Under the pieces are notes generated by a model. It was not told the DNA's origin, searched no databases, and worked only from the letters and a program-made list of their open reading frames with translations. Shown piece after piece: positions 16,269 to 24,750 of a stretch of 64,000 bases of DNA (positions are counted from its first letter, which is position 1; each line of letters begins with the position of its first letter). The position numbers and the translations under genes were made by a program. Origin of the DNA: Streptomyces sp. DG2A-72. Lineage in GTDB: Bacteria; Actinomycetota; Actinomycetes; Streptomycetales; Streptomycetaceae. The stretch covers positions 7,898,001 to 7,962,000 of the forward strand of contig NZ_JASTLC010000001.1 in NCBI RefSeq assembly GCF_030499575.1, given 5' to 3'.

Positions 16269-17548
16269 CCGTTCATGGGGTTCCGCTCCTTGAGCAAGTC
16301 ACCGGGGCACGCCAGGAACTGACCGTCGTGCTGCCGGTGCGGCTGCTGCGCGTCCCGGACTGGCCTGAGGGTCCCTTCCCGTTCGAGCTGGGTAGCCGCC
16401 GCACCGACGCCGATACTCGGTCCACCTACTTCGCCCCTGCCTCCGCCCGTGCACTGTACGGGGCGCCTGGACGGCCGCGTCGCTGGCACCTGCCGTTGGA
16501 CGTCAAGCAGGACGGGCTGCACTTGCTGGGCATGGAACTTCTCCGTGCGGCCACCGCTCGCAATCCCGAACACGCCCTCGTTGTCTTGCACTTGAGCGTG
16601 GAGAGACCACTACTGCCCATACTGCGGGCCCTGTCCGGGCGGCGGCCGAACCCCGCCGACGAACCGCTCACCTGGCCCTTCGACCCGGCCAGACTTCTCG
16701 CCGGTATCGCCGACGTCCGGGATTCCGACCAGCCGTTCGCCATAGCGCGGCCCTACACCGTCGCCTTCATGACTCCCACGGCGCGGCATACCCCCGCCCT
16801 CCGCGCCGGCGCCGAAGGGCCACTGCCCGCCAGCGCGGACCGCTGGCTGTGGCAGCTGGCGTCGCGCTCGACACCGGAGGACTTCCCTGTGCCTCCGGAG
16901 ACCGCCGGTGAGCAGCTCAAGGACGCCGTCAGAATCTCGGCGGACTGGAGCGCCCTGGTGCTGCGCCAGGGCGCCGCCTTCCTCGGCCACCGCCCCGACA
17001 CCGGTGCGGGCGACTTCTTCGAATTCGGCGCGCTGCACTCTCGTACCGTCTATCTCGACGCCCTGCTCCTCGGCTCGCTCCAGCGCGATCACATCGACGA
17101 GCTCACCGACGAACTCTCCGAGGTATTCAACTCCTCACGAATGGCACGCCGCGTCGCCACGCTGGAGCGGAACATCGCCGTCTTCCGCAGCACCTACTGG
17201 CGACAGCACCTCACCGCACACGGCGCGGCCAACGATCTGCTCCTCGCCTTCCAGAACCAGCACAGGCTGCCCGCACGTTTCAACGAAATCCTGGCCGAAG
17301 CAGCCGACTACAGCAGGCTCGTACAGACACAGGAGAGCCAGCAAATCAGCGGAGCCCTGGGCGTTCTCACCATTCTCGGCCTGCCACTTGGCACCGCTCT
17401 CAGCATCCTGCAAGTCCTCGATGACAACTCCACGACACACCTACTCATCGCGCTAGCGCTGTCGGTCGCCGCCACAGCCGCAGCCCTCACCACACGGTAT
17501 GGGCGGCTGGTCCTTTCCTCCCTGCAAGGCGGGGGCGGCAAGGCGTAG
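16265..17548 (+). CDS. CorA-like membrane protein, last gene of the NACHT operon
   Basis: 427 residues. A soluble N-terminal part of about 230 residues is followed by a long helical region (FFEFGALHSRTVYLDALLLG and onward) and two C-terminal transmembrane helices (about residues 362-383 and 392-413), the layout of CorA-type cation channels. The short inter-helix loop reads DDNSTTH and lacks the GMN signature of magnesium transporters. The GTG start overlaps the upstream stop (GTGA). A two-helix pore former placed last in a STAND-NTPase operon suggests a membrane-disrupting effector, but ion transport or a structural role is possible. Confidence 0.75.
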   Translation: MTVHGVPLLEQVTGARQELTVVLPVRLLRVPDWPEGPFPFELGSRRTDADTRSTYFAPASARALYGAPGRPRRWHLPLDVKQDGLHLLGMELLRAATARNPEHALVVLHLSVERPLLPILRALSGRRPNPADEPLTWPFDPARLLAGIADVRDSDQPFAIARPYTVAFMTPTARHTPALRAGAEGPLPASADRWLWQLASRSTPEDFPVPPETAGEQLKDAVRISADWSALVLRQGAAFLGHRPDTGAGDFFEFGALHSRTVYLDALLLGSLQRDHIDELTDELSEVFNSSRMARRVATLERNIAVFRSTYWRQHLTAHGAANDLLLAFQNQHRLPARFNEILAEAADYSRLVQTQESQQISGALGVLTILGLPLGTALSILQVLDDNSTTHLLIALALSVAATAAALTTRYGRLVLSSLQGGGGKA

Positions 17549-17549
17549 G

Positions 17550-18080
17550 ACGCCGCGACCGGGGGGCGTGTGCCCGTTGAGGTTCACGAAAGGCTGCCAG
17601 TCGGGGAACCGCTCGGTGAGCACGTGGCCGGCGTGCACGGCGAAGGTGGTCTTGCCGACGCGGGGCATGCCGTCGATCACGTGGACCGGCAGGCCCTCGC
17701 CGGACTGCTGCGCGGCGTGGACCCGAGCGCACCATGGACTCCGGTCGGCGGTGCGGTTGGTGAATGCGGTGGTGTCGCGTGGGAGGGAACAGGACGAGAG
17801 CGGCGCCGGGCGGGCCTGCGCCGTCGTCCGGACGGACCGTCGGCTCCGGATTCCGATCCGGTGCACGGCGGTCGTCCAACGCGGCGAGCAACGCCGTGAG
17901 CCCGGCCGTGACCATCCTCAGCACGACGAACGACAGCCAGGGGTGCTCTTGTAACCAGCCCAGCCAGGAGGGCCAACGCGACTGCTCCGACACGGCGTTC
18001 GTGACCAGTACCACGAGCATCGTGGTGACGGCGCAGCCTGCGGCCACGATGCCAATCGCGATCCCGCGTCTGAGTCTCAT
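17550..18080 (-). pseudogene. Broken NB-ARC/TPR-type ATPase gene remnant
   Basis: From ATG 18080 the minus strand encodes MRLRRGIAIGIVAAGCAVTT and a second hydrophobic segment, the membrane N-terminus of a common Streptomyces NB-ARC protein family. Around 17785 the reading frame shifts: the natural continuation (LPRDTTAFTNRTADRS, then VHVIDGMPRVGKTTFAVHAG with an intact Walker A, then FVNLNGHTP) is in another frame. Similarity ends near 17560, where the convergent CorA-like gene ends, so most of the NB-ARC and all C-terminal repeats are missing. One frameshift plus truncation make it a pseudogene, possibly truncated when the neighbouring operon arrived. Confidence 0.75.
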
Positions 18081-18378
18081 GCGCGCGCGTCCCCACAGCC
18101 GACGGGAACGGCCTATTCCACTCCGCTCCCCCTGACGAGACAGCGCGCACCGACAACCGACCTGCTCACGAAAGCCCCCCGCATCCGACGCCCAAACTCC
18201 ACCGGCTGAACAGCCCTCATGGACCTTGGTCAAGGGCGCGCCTCTGCGCCACAGAAGCGCCACGGAGGAGGCTGGCCGGATGTCGGCTCTCCAGCACCGG
18301 TCACTGCAACGGGCGCTGTCAGCCAGCTGCCCCTGCCAGGGCTAGGATTCCTGTGTTTGTCGATCAAGGGGGCGCACT

Positions 18379-19995
18379 GTGGGCGACATCGAAAGGCCCG
18401 AACTCCTGCCAGACTGCGAGGTGCCTGCTCGCTACAGGCAACCTGACGAATTGATTCTGGACTGCCTCACCAACTTGACTGACGAGTCGCTCGCGGACAA
18501 CCGGCGGATCAGTAGTCTGGACGCATGCGGCATCCGCGGCGGCGCGGATCTAGCGGCTGCGACGTTCATGGTTAAGACCCCGGGGCCCTGGCATGGGGAC
18601 CTGCAGCGCATTCTCCGCGCTTCGCACGTTAACGTCGATCGCCCCCGCTTCACGCACGGCGATTACGTCCTCGGCCTTTGCTATGTGGCGGGCGCCAAGG
18701 GGCTACCAACGGGCATGAGACATAGGGCAGTTGATGACCTAGTATCCCGTTTCCGCGACAACGTGGGCTACGCGGAAGCCCGTCACCTGTTGTCCAAGAA
18801 CGACTGGGACTGGCTGGCGGACGCCGTCCGCGAAGGATGGGCTGTCTGGACTGCGCAGCTCTTTGCAGGCGACGAGACGGCTCCGCTCAAGACTCGCATG
18901 AGAGTCGGGCTGGCACTTGCCGAGCACGAGACTCCGGCGGGCTATGTGCCTGAGGCTGTGGCGCAGCTCGTGGCGCAGCCAGGCGGCGCGAGCAGCGATC
19001 GCCTGGCCATGGCGGTGGCCGTGGCACGTCGCGATCCCAAGGCAGGACTCGACCTGCTGTGCCGCGTTGCGTCAGATCCGGTGGTTCAGGCCGGGCACCG
19101 GATGCAGGCCATCGAGTTGCTGGACGAGTCCGCCCCGGCCAAGGCCCAGGAGATGAGGGCACTCCAAACCCGACTGCCCTCGGGCCGGGAGGCTCGCGAC
19201 CGACAGCGGGAGGCTGTCGAGCGCGCCCAACGCGAGGAAACCGCTCGCCGGGAACGGGAGACCCCGGAGGCCGTCATTGAGCGGCTCGACGCCGAGATTG
19301 AAGAGATTCTGGACAGCTTGCGCGTCCGGGACTCGGACGACGATTTCGGCGGCCGTCTCGACAACCACCTTGCCGAGACCGACTGGGAAGGCGTGGCTCA
19401 GGACATCGTCGACATCTTTGACCCGGTCGGTGACGAGGAAATCGACGTCTCCGTTCGCCTTCTGGCGACCATGACTCGCATCAGGTACGGGGACGAGATC
19501 GAAGCGGTCCCGGACGAGTCCGTGCCCGACGATCCGGACGCCGACGGCATTCCACGGCTCACTCGCGAGGAACTGGAGGCGTACGCGAAGGAGCACGCGG
19601 AGCGCTCGTGGACGACTTGGAAGGAACTCGTCGAAAAGCACGGCTGGGATGACGACGATCGGACCGGCGAAGTGGAGCGTCAGGCCGACGAGACCACGCG
19701 GCACGTGGACGACATGGTCCTGCAGAAGGCAAGCGATCACCTGCGGGACCTCGAACAGCATCTGATGTGGGAGGTCTGGCCAGCCTTTCTGGGCGCCGCA
19801 GCGGAAAGGAAATACGCCACCGCCCTGCATCACCTGGCGACGGCCCGTCTTGTTGCTGACGAAGCCGAGCACGCCGAGGTCTTGTGGAAGGACGCGACGG
19901 TGAAGAGCTATTCCTTCGATCCGCTGTCGATGTCCTGGCCGCGCGAGTTCTGGCTGGTGCTGGAGGAGTGGCGGCATGGTGCAACCGGACGGTGA
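18379..19995 (+). CDS. Uncharacterised 538-residue helical protein
   Basis: No family is recognised. The N-terminal half (to about residue 260) is alpha-helical and repeat-like (RMRVGLALAEHETPAGYVPE, RLAMAVAVARRDPKAGLDLL), resembling HEAT/TPR-type scaffolds. Residues about 270-315 form a charged coiled coil (ERAQREETARRERETPEAVI). The rest is acidic, with several Asp/Glu clusters (DDPDADG, DDDDRTGE). No signal peptide or membrane segment. GTG 18379 is used. It lies between the broken NB-ARC gene and the type I restriction locus in the same direction, so a defence-associated role is suggested by position only. Confidence 0.75.
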   Translation: MGDIERPELLPDCEVPARYRQPDELILDCLTNLTDESLADNRRISSLDACGIRGGADLAAATFMVKTPGPWHGDLQRILRASHVNVDRPRFTHGDYVLGLCYVAGAKGLPTGMRHRAVDDLVSRFRDNVGYAEARHLLSKNDWDWLADAVREGWAVWTAQLFAGDETAPLKTRMRVGLALAEHETPAGYVPEAVAQLVAQPGGASSDRLAMAVAVARRDPKAGLDLLCRVASDPVVQAGHRMQAIELLDESAPAKAQEMRALQTRLPSGREARDRQREAVERAQREETARRERETPEAVIERLDAEIEEILDSLRVRDSDDDFGGRLDNHLAETDWEGVAQDIVDIFDPVGDEEIDVSVRLLATMTRIRYGDEIEAVPDESVPDDPDADGIPRLTREELEAYAKEHAERSWTTWKELVEKHGWDDDDRTGEVERQADETTRHVDDMVLQKASDHLRDLEQHLMWEVWPAFLGAAAERKYATALHHLATARLVADEAEHAEVLWKDATVKSYSFDPLSMSWPREFWLVLEEWRHGATGR

Positions 19996-20431
19996 GGTGC
20001 GGTTGATACTGCATCCGCACCTCACCGGTCTCAGTGGGAGAAGCAGGCAGGAACGGCAAGAGCTCCGCCAACGTCCGTTCTGTACCGGGCAAGTCCCCCC
20101 TCGCGCAGGCGATTTGGCACCACGAGCGCCGCAGTGGTCGGAGCCGGGCAACCGTGAGTCAGGCGGGCGCGAGACACGACCGGCAGAGTCGACCTGTGGC
20201 ACGCACAGGGAAGGTTCGTGATCCCGAGAATAGAGGAAAACGCCAGAGCGAATCGCCTTGCCGCTTCCCCTGATGTTCTATTCCCTACCTCCCGGCCCGG
20301 CTCAAGCCCCGGCCCTGATCGACCGCTGATGGCTTCCGGGAGATACCCTGACGGGCGGTCCGGGAGACAGCAACCAACCGCTACGCTTCGGGCATCTTCA
20401 CTTACCCTACGTTGCAGAATGGAGTCTCGCT
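19996..20431. other. Intergenic stretch before the type I restriction locus
   Basis: 436 bases. Two short plus-strand frames (19976-20221 and 20034-20273) are open but Arg/Pro/Ser-rich, overlap each other and have no clear ribosome-binding site, so neither is called. The promoter for hsdM should lie near the end of this stretch; TACCCT at 20404-20409 is a possible -10 without a convincing -35. Confidence 0.5.
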
Positions 20432-21979
20432 GTGGCCCAGCAGGAAGCGTCTGAGCAGCTGGAACTGCTGCCAGATGCGGCCGGAGGGCTCACGCTCAGT
20501 GAGCTGGAGTCGCATTTGCTCGGCGCTGCCCATCTCCTGCGGGGGCTGGTCGACCAGGCAGATTTCAAGAGCTACATCTTCCCGCTGCTCTTCTATAAGC
20601 GTCTGTGCGATGTCTACAGCGAGGAGTTCGACGACGCTCTCGCACATTCCGATGGGGACCGTGACTTCGCGGCCAAGGCGGATCAGCACCGTTTCGTCAT
20701 CCCGGAGGGCCATCGCTGGGACGATGTCGTAGCGGCGCCTGATGAGAAGCTCGGCCGTGCGCTCCTTGACGCGCTCCGCGCGATCGAGAAGGCCAACCCG
20801 AACACCCTCGACGGAATCTTCGGTGACACACCGTGGACCAACCGTGATCGGATCCCGCCCCACGTGCTGCGAGCGCTCCTCAACCATTTCTCCGCACGTT
20901 TCCTCGGCGATGCGCAGGCCGACGCAGATCTTCTTGGTCAGGCGTACGAGTACCTGATCAAGAAGTTCGCGGATCTGTCCAACAAGAAGGCCGGCGAGTT
21001 CTATACGCCTCGCGCCGTGGTCGAGCTGCTGGTGAACATCCTCGCCCCGGAGCCGGGCGAGACGGTGTACGACCCGGCATGTGGTACCGGTGGGATGCTG
21101 ATCGAGGTCGCCCACCACTTCGCTCGAAAGGGAGTGGCACTCCAACGGCTGTATGACAAGGTCTTCGGCCAGGAGAAGAACCTCACGACCTCGGGCATCG
21201 CCCGCATGAACCTCATCCTGCACGGGATCGATGATTTCCGGGTGGAGCGCGGAGACACCTTGCGCGAGCCCCGCTTCTTTGCCTCGGATGGGGGCCTGCG
21301 GACCTTTGACTGCGTGATCGCGAACCCTCCGTTCTCGCTGGAGGCGTGGGGCGAGAAGGGGTGGGCGTCGGACCCCTACGGACGCGGTGAGACAGGCGTT
21401 CCGCCGCGCAGCACGGCCGACTGGGCCTGGGTCCAGCACATGCTCGCCTCGATGCGGCCCGGCACTGGCAGGGCAGTTGTCGTACTGCCGCAGGGCATCC
21501 TCTTCCGGGACGGCGCCGAAGCCCGTATCCGCAGGAAGATCATCGAGTCGGACGCGATCGAGGCGGTCATTGGACTGGGGGAACGCCTCTTCTACGGCGC
21601 GGAACTGGCTGCCTGCGTTCTCGTGCTGCGCGCGCAGAAACCGAAGGACCGACGAGAGAAGATCCTCTTCATCGATGCTTCCGACCAGCTGCGCAAGGCG
21701 AGCAAACAGAACGTGCTGGAAGCCGAACACACCTCCCGCATCCTGGGCTGGTACCGCGCCTTCGCGGACATCAAGGAGCGCAGCCGCTTGGTGGGTCTCT
21801 CGGAGATCGAGAGGAACGACGGCAGCCTCAGCATCCCGCTCTACGTCGGAAAGGACCGCGCGGCCGGACTGCCCCCGTTGAGTGAAGCCGTCGCTGTCCT
21901 GGAAAGCGCCCTGACGGACGCTGTGGCGGCCGAGAACGAACTGCGTGGCCAGCTCAAGGAATGGGGGCTCCTCGGATGA
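20432..21979 (+). CDS. hsdM: Type I restriction-modification DNA methyltransferase subunit HsdM, copy 1
   Basis: 515 residues. The HsdM N-terminal helical domain (about 20-130, LLRGLVDQADFKSYIFPLLF) is followed by the N6-adenine methyltransferase domain with motif I DPACGTGGM (about 213-221) and motif IV NPPF (about 298). Both catalytic motifs are intact. HsdM transfers methyl groups from SAM to adenine in the site chosen by HsdS. The GTG start has GGAG seven bases upstream; the stop overlaps the second hsdM by ATGA. Two different HsdM genes in one locus are unusual: by eye the copies are clearly paralogous but well diverged. Confidence 0.93.
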   Translation: MAQQEASEQLELLPDAAGGLTLSELESHLLGAAHLLRGLVDQADFKSYIFPLLFYKRLCDVYSEEFDDALAHSDGDRDFAAKADQHRFVIPEGHRWDDVVAAPDEKLGRALLDALRAIEKANPNTLDGIFGDTPWTNRDRIPPHVLRALLNHFSARFLGDAQADADLLGQAYEYLIKKFADLSNKKAGEFYTPRAVVELLVNILAPEPGETVYDPACGTGGMLIEVAHHFARKGVALQRLYDKVFGQEKNLTTSGIARMNLILHGIDDFRVERGDTLREPRFFASDGGLRTFDCVIANPPFSLEAWGEKGWASDPYGRGETGVPPRSTADWAWVQHMLASMRPGTGRAVVVLPQGILFRDGAEARIRRKIIESDAIEAVIGLGERLFYGAELAACVLVLRAQKPKDRREKILFIDASDQLRKASKQNVLEAEHTSRILGWYRAFADIKERSRLVGLSEIERNDGSLSIPLYVGKDRAAGLPPLSEAVAVLESALTDAVAAENELRGQLKEWGLLG

Positions 21980-23514
21980 GCAACGCCAGGAGCGCGGCGG
22001 ACGTGCTGCCCGGTACGAATGTGACGGTGGGGCAGTTGGACCAGCGGGAGCTGGAGAACTATCTGTGGGGCGCGGCGGTCCGGCTGCGGGGACTCATTGA
22101 CGCGGGTGACTACAAGCAGTTCATCTTCCCGTTGCTCTTCTTCAAGCGGATCTGTGACGTGCACGACGAGGAGCGCAAGCAGGCCCTTGCCGATTACGAC
22201 GGGGACGCGGAGCTGGTGGTGAAGGAGGAGAACTACCAGTTTCAGATCCCCGAGGGCCACCACTGGGCAGACGTCAGGGAGGCCCGTTCTGGGCTCGGCT
22301 CGGCACTCGCCCAGGCCATGAAGGCCATCGAGAAGGCCAACCAGGAGCAGCTCTGGGGAGTCTTCGGGGATGCGCAGTGGACGAACACCGAACGACTCTC
22401 CGACGCCACACTTCGTGACCTGCTGGAACACTTCTCCACCCAGGTGCTCTCCCTGGCCCGGGTCCCAGAGGATGAACTCGGACGAGGGTATGAGTACCTG
22501 ATCAAGAAGTTCGCGGACGACTCCGGGCACACGGCTCAGGAGTTCTACACGAACCGGACACTGGTCCAGCTCATGACCCGGATGCTCGAACCAGAGCCCG
22601 GGGAGACGGTCTACGACCCCACGTGCGGCACGGGCGGCATGCTGGTCACCGCGGCGGCCGAGTTGAAGCGCCAGGGGAAGGACCATCGCCAGCTCACCCT
22701 GTACGGGCAGGAGTTCAACGTGATGACCTCCTCGATCGCCCGCATGAACCTCTACCTGCACGGCATTGAGAACTTCCGCATCGAGCGCGGTGACACACTC
22801 GCCGAACCGCTGTTCTTCGAGGGTGACCAGCTGCAACGCTTCGACGTGGTGCTCGCCAACCCCCCGTACTCGATCAAGCAGTGGAACCGCCCGCTCTTCG
22901 CCAAGGACCCCTACCAGCGCAACATGTGGGGCGTACCGCCCCAGGGGAGAGCGGACTACGCGTTCTTCCAGCACATCGCCGCCTCACTGGACCCCGAGAC
23001 GGGCCGGTGCGCCATCCTCTTCCCCCACGGTGTGCTCTCCCGGGAGGACGAGCGGGCCATGCGGGAGAAACTGATCGAGTCCGATCTCCTGGAGTGTGTG
23101 CTAGGGCTCGGGCCGGGGCTCTTCTACAACTCGCCGATGGAGGCGTGCGTGGTGGTGCTGCGCACCCGAAAGAGGCCGGAGCGGGAGAGGAAGGTCCTCT
23201 TCATCGATGCGGCGCACCTGTTCGAGCGAGTGCAAGGCCAGTCATTCCTGAGCGAGGAGCACATCGCGGAGATTCTGGCGGCGTATCGCGATTGCCAGAA
23301 CATTGACGGCTTTTCGCGGGACATGGACCTGGACATGCTGCTCAGCAGAGAGGCCGACCTGGCTCTAAACCGCATCATCGGCACGCCACCGTCAGACAGT
23401 ACGAGTGACGAACAGGTGCCCCTGCGACAGGCACTCGCGGAGTGGGAGGCACGCACCACCAACGTGGCTCGTCACGTGACCGGGCTGATCGCGCAGTTGA
23501 AGGGAGGGGAGTGA
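21976..23514 (+). CDS. hsdM: Type I restriction-modification DNA methyltransferase subunit HsdM, copy 2
   Basis: 512 residues, same architecture as the first copy: helical N-terminal domain (LRGLIDAGDYKQFIFPLLFF), motif I DPTCGTGGM (about 212-220), motif IV NPPY (about 294-297), and a C-terminal region ending near the HsdS junction. The start was set at ATG 21976, which overlaps the stop of copy 1 (ATGA), rather than an ATG five codons earlier. With both copies intact, the enzyme may contain an HsdM heterodimer, or one copy may be spare; this cannot be decided from sequence. Confidence 0.93.
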   Translation: MSNARSAADVLPGTNVTVGQLDQRELENYLWGAAVRLRGLIDAGDYKQFIFPLLFFKRICDVHDEERKQALADYDGDAELVVKEENYQFQIPEGHHWADVREARSGLGSALAQAMKAIEKANQEQLWGVFGDAQWTNTERLSDATLRDLLEHFSTQVLSLARVPEDELGRGYEYLIKKFADDSGHTAQEFYTNRTLVQLMTRMLEPEPGETVYDPTCGTGGMLVTAAAELKRQGKDHRQLTLYGQEFNVMTSSIARMNLYLHGIENFRIERGDTLAEPLFFEGDQLQRFDVVLANPPYSIKQWNRPLFAKDPYQRNMWGVPPQGRADYAFFQHIAASLDPETGRCAILFPHGVLSREDERAMREKLIESDLLECVLGLGPGLFYNSPMEACVVVLRTRKRPERERKVLFIDAAHLFERVQGQSFLSEEHIAEILAAYRDCQNIDGFSRDMDLDMLLSREADLALNRIIGTPPSDSTSDEQVPLRQALAEWEARTTNVARHVTGLIAQLKGGE

Positions 23515-23516
23515 AC

Positions 23517-24725
23517 GTGCAGCAAGGGGCTTGGCCCACCGTGCGGTTCGGATCGCTGGTCCGGCAGGTGAAGGACTTGACGGATCCCGTGGCAGACGGG
23601 TTGGAGCGGTTCGTGGCCGGGGAGCATATGGACTCCCGGCAGCTGCATATCGCCCGTTGGGGAGACGTGAAGGGGAGCTCCCTCGGACCTGCGTTCCACC
23701 GCAGATTCCGCCCAGGTCAGGTGCTCTACGGATCGCGACGGACTTATCTACGCAAGGTCTCCTACGCAGAGTTCGAGGGGGTCTGCGCGAACACCACGTT
23801 CGTGCTGGAAAGTGCGGAGCCAGGTGAGCTTCTCCCGGAGATGCTGCCTTTCTTGATGACGGCAGATTCCTTTCACCGTCATTCCGAGTACTGGTCACGC
23901 GGGTCAGTCAACCCCTATGTGAACTGGCCTGACATCGCCAAGTACGAGTTCCCTCTCCCGCCGCCGTCCGAGCAGCGGCGGATCGCTGACCTTCTGTGGT
24001 CGTTCGAGCGCACCGCGCGGGCGAAGGCCACCGCGCTGGAGGCCGCGCGGCAGGCAGAGCTCGTGGCACTCGCGGAGCTGTATGACGAACCGGGGTGGCC
24101 TGTGCAGCGAGTGGGTGAGGCGGGGGAGGTGCAGCTGGGGCTCATGCGATCGCCCAAGGTGCACGCAGGTGCAGACATGCGCCCGTACCTCCGTGTCGCA
24201 AATGTCGGGGACGACGAGCTATTTCTGGATGACGTGCTGGAGATGAACTTCGCTTCCGCTGCCTTCGCTAAGTATGCGCTGCGGCCGAAAGACGTACTGC
24301 TGGTTGAAGGTAACAGCAGCCGTGATCAGGTCGGGCGAGCAGCAATGTATGGAGGGGAGATCGAGAACTGCTGTTTCCAGAAGACGTTGCTGCGCTTCCG
24401 TGCGGGCGATGACGTTCTGCCGGAGTTTGCGCTTGGCTGGTTCCGCCGCTGCCAGCATTTTGGGGCCTTCGCCAGGGTGTCCGCCGGGACTAACATCGCC
24501 CACCTCCCCGCCGGCCTCCTCTCGGCCCAGCCGATCCCCGTCCCCCCTCTCTCCATCCAGCAACGTGTGGTCGAGCGGCTCGAAGCCGCCCGCGAACTGC
24601 GCACCACCCTCGCCGAGGACCTGACACAGACGCGTAATCTGATGCAACGCACCTTGAACGTGCTGTTGCAAGGCCCTGGCGCGTCGGCGGAAACAAGGAC
24701 GGCGGCGGTCGACTGCAGCGCGTGA
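23517..24725 (+). CDS. hsdS: Type I restriction-modification specificity subunit HsdS
   Basis: About 402 residues with two target-recognition halves, each ending in a conserved helical spacer: EFPLPPPSEQRRIADLLWSF (about residue 145) and a second copy around PIPVPPLSIQQRVVERLEAA (about 343). The halves read different half-sites of a bipartite DNA target. The start is ambiguous: GTG 23517 sits nine bases after GGAGG, while GTG 23511 overlaps the hsdM stop (GTGA). It follows hsdM copy 2 directly and precedes hsdR by about 25 bases, completing the operon. Recognition sequence cannot be predicted from sequence alone. Confidence 0.9.
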   Translation: MQQGAWPTVRFGSLVRQVKDLTDPVADGLERFVAGEHMDSRQLHIARWGDVKGSSLGPAFHRRFRPGQVLYGSRRTYLRKVSYAEFEGVCANTTFVLESAEPGELLPEMLPFLMTADSFHRHSEYWSRGSVNPYVNWPDIAKYEFPLPPPSEQRRIADLLWSFERTARAKATALEAARQAELVALAELYDEPGWPVQRVGEAGEVQLGLMRSPKVHAGADMRPYLRVANVGDDELFLDDVLEMNFASAAFAKYALRPKDVLLVEGNSSRDQVGRAAMYGGEIENCCFQKTLLRFRAGDDVLPEFALGWFRRCQHFGAFARVSAGTNIAHLPAGLLSAQPIPVPPLSIQQRVVERLEAARELRTTLAEDLTQTRNLMQRTLNVLLQGPGASAETRTAAVDCSA

Positions 24726-24750
24726 GATATGGAGTGAAGGACGACTGAGG

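Noticed and set aside
19976..20273. Two overlapping short plus-strand frames before hsdM
   Set aside because: Arg/Pro/Ser-rich, mutually overlapping and without ribosome-binding sites.
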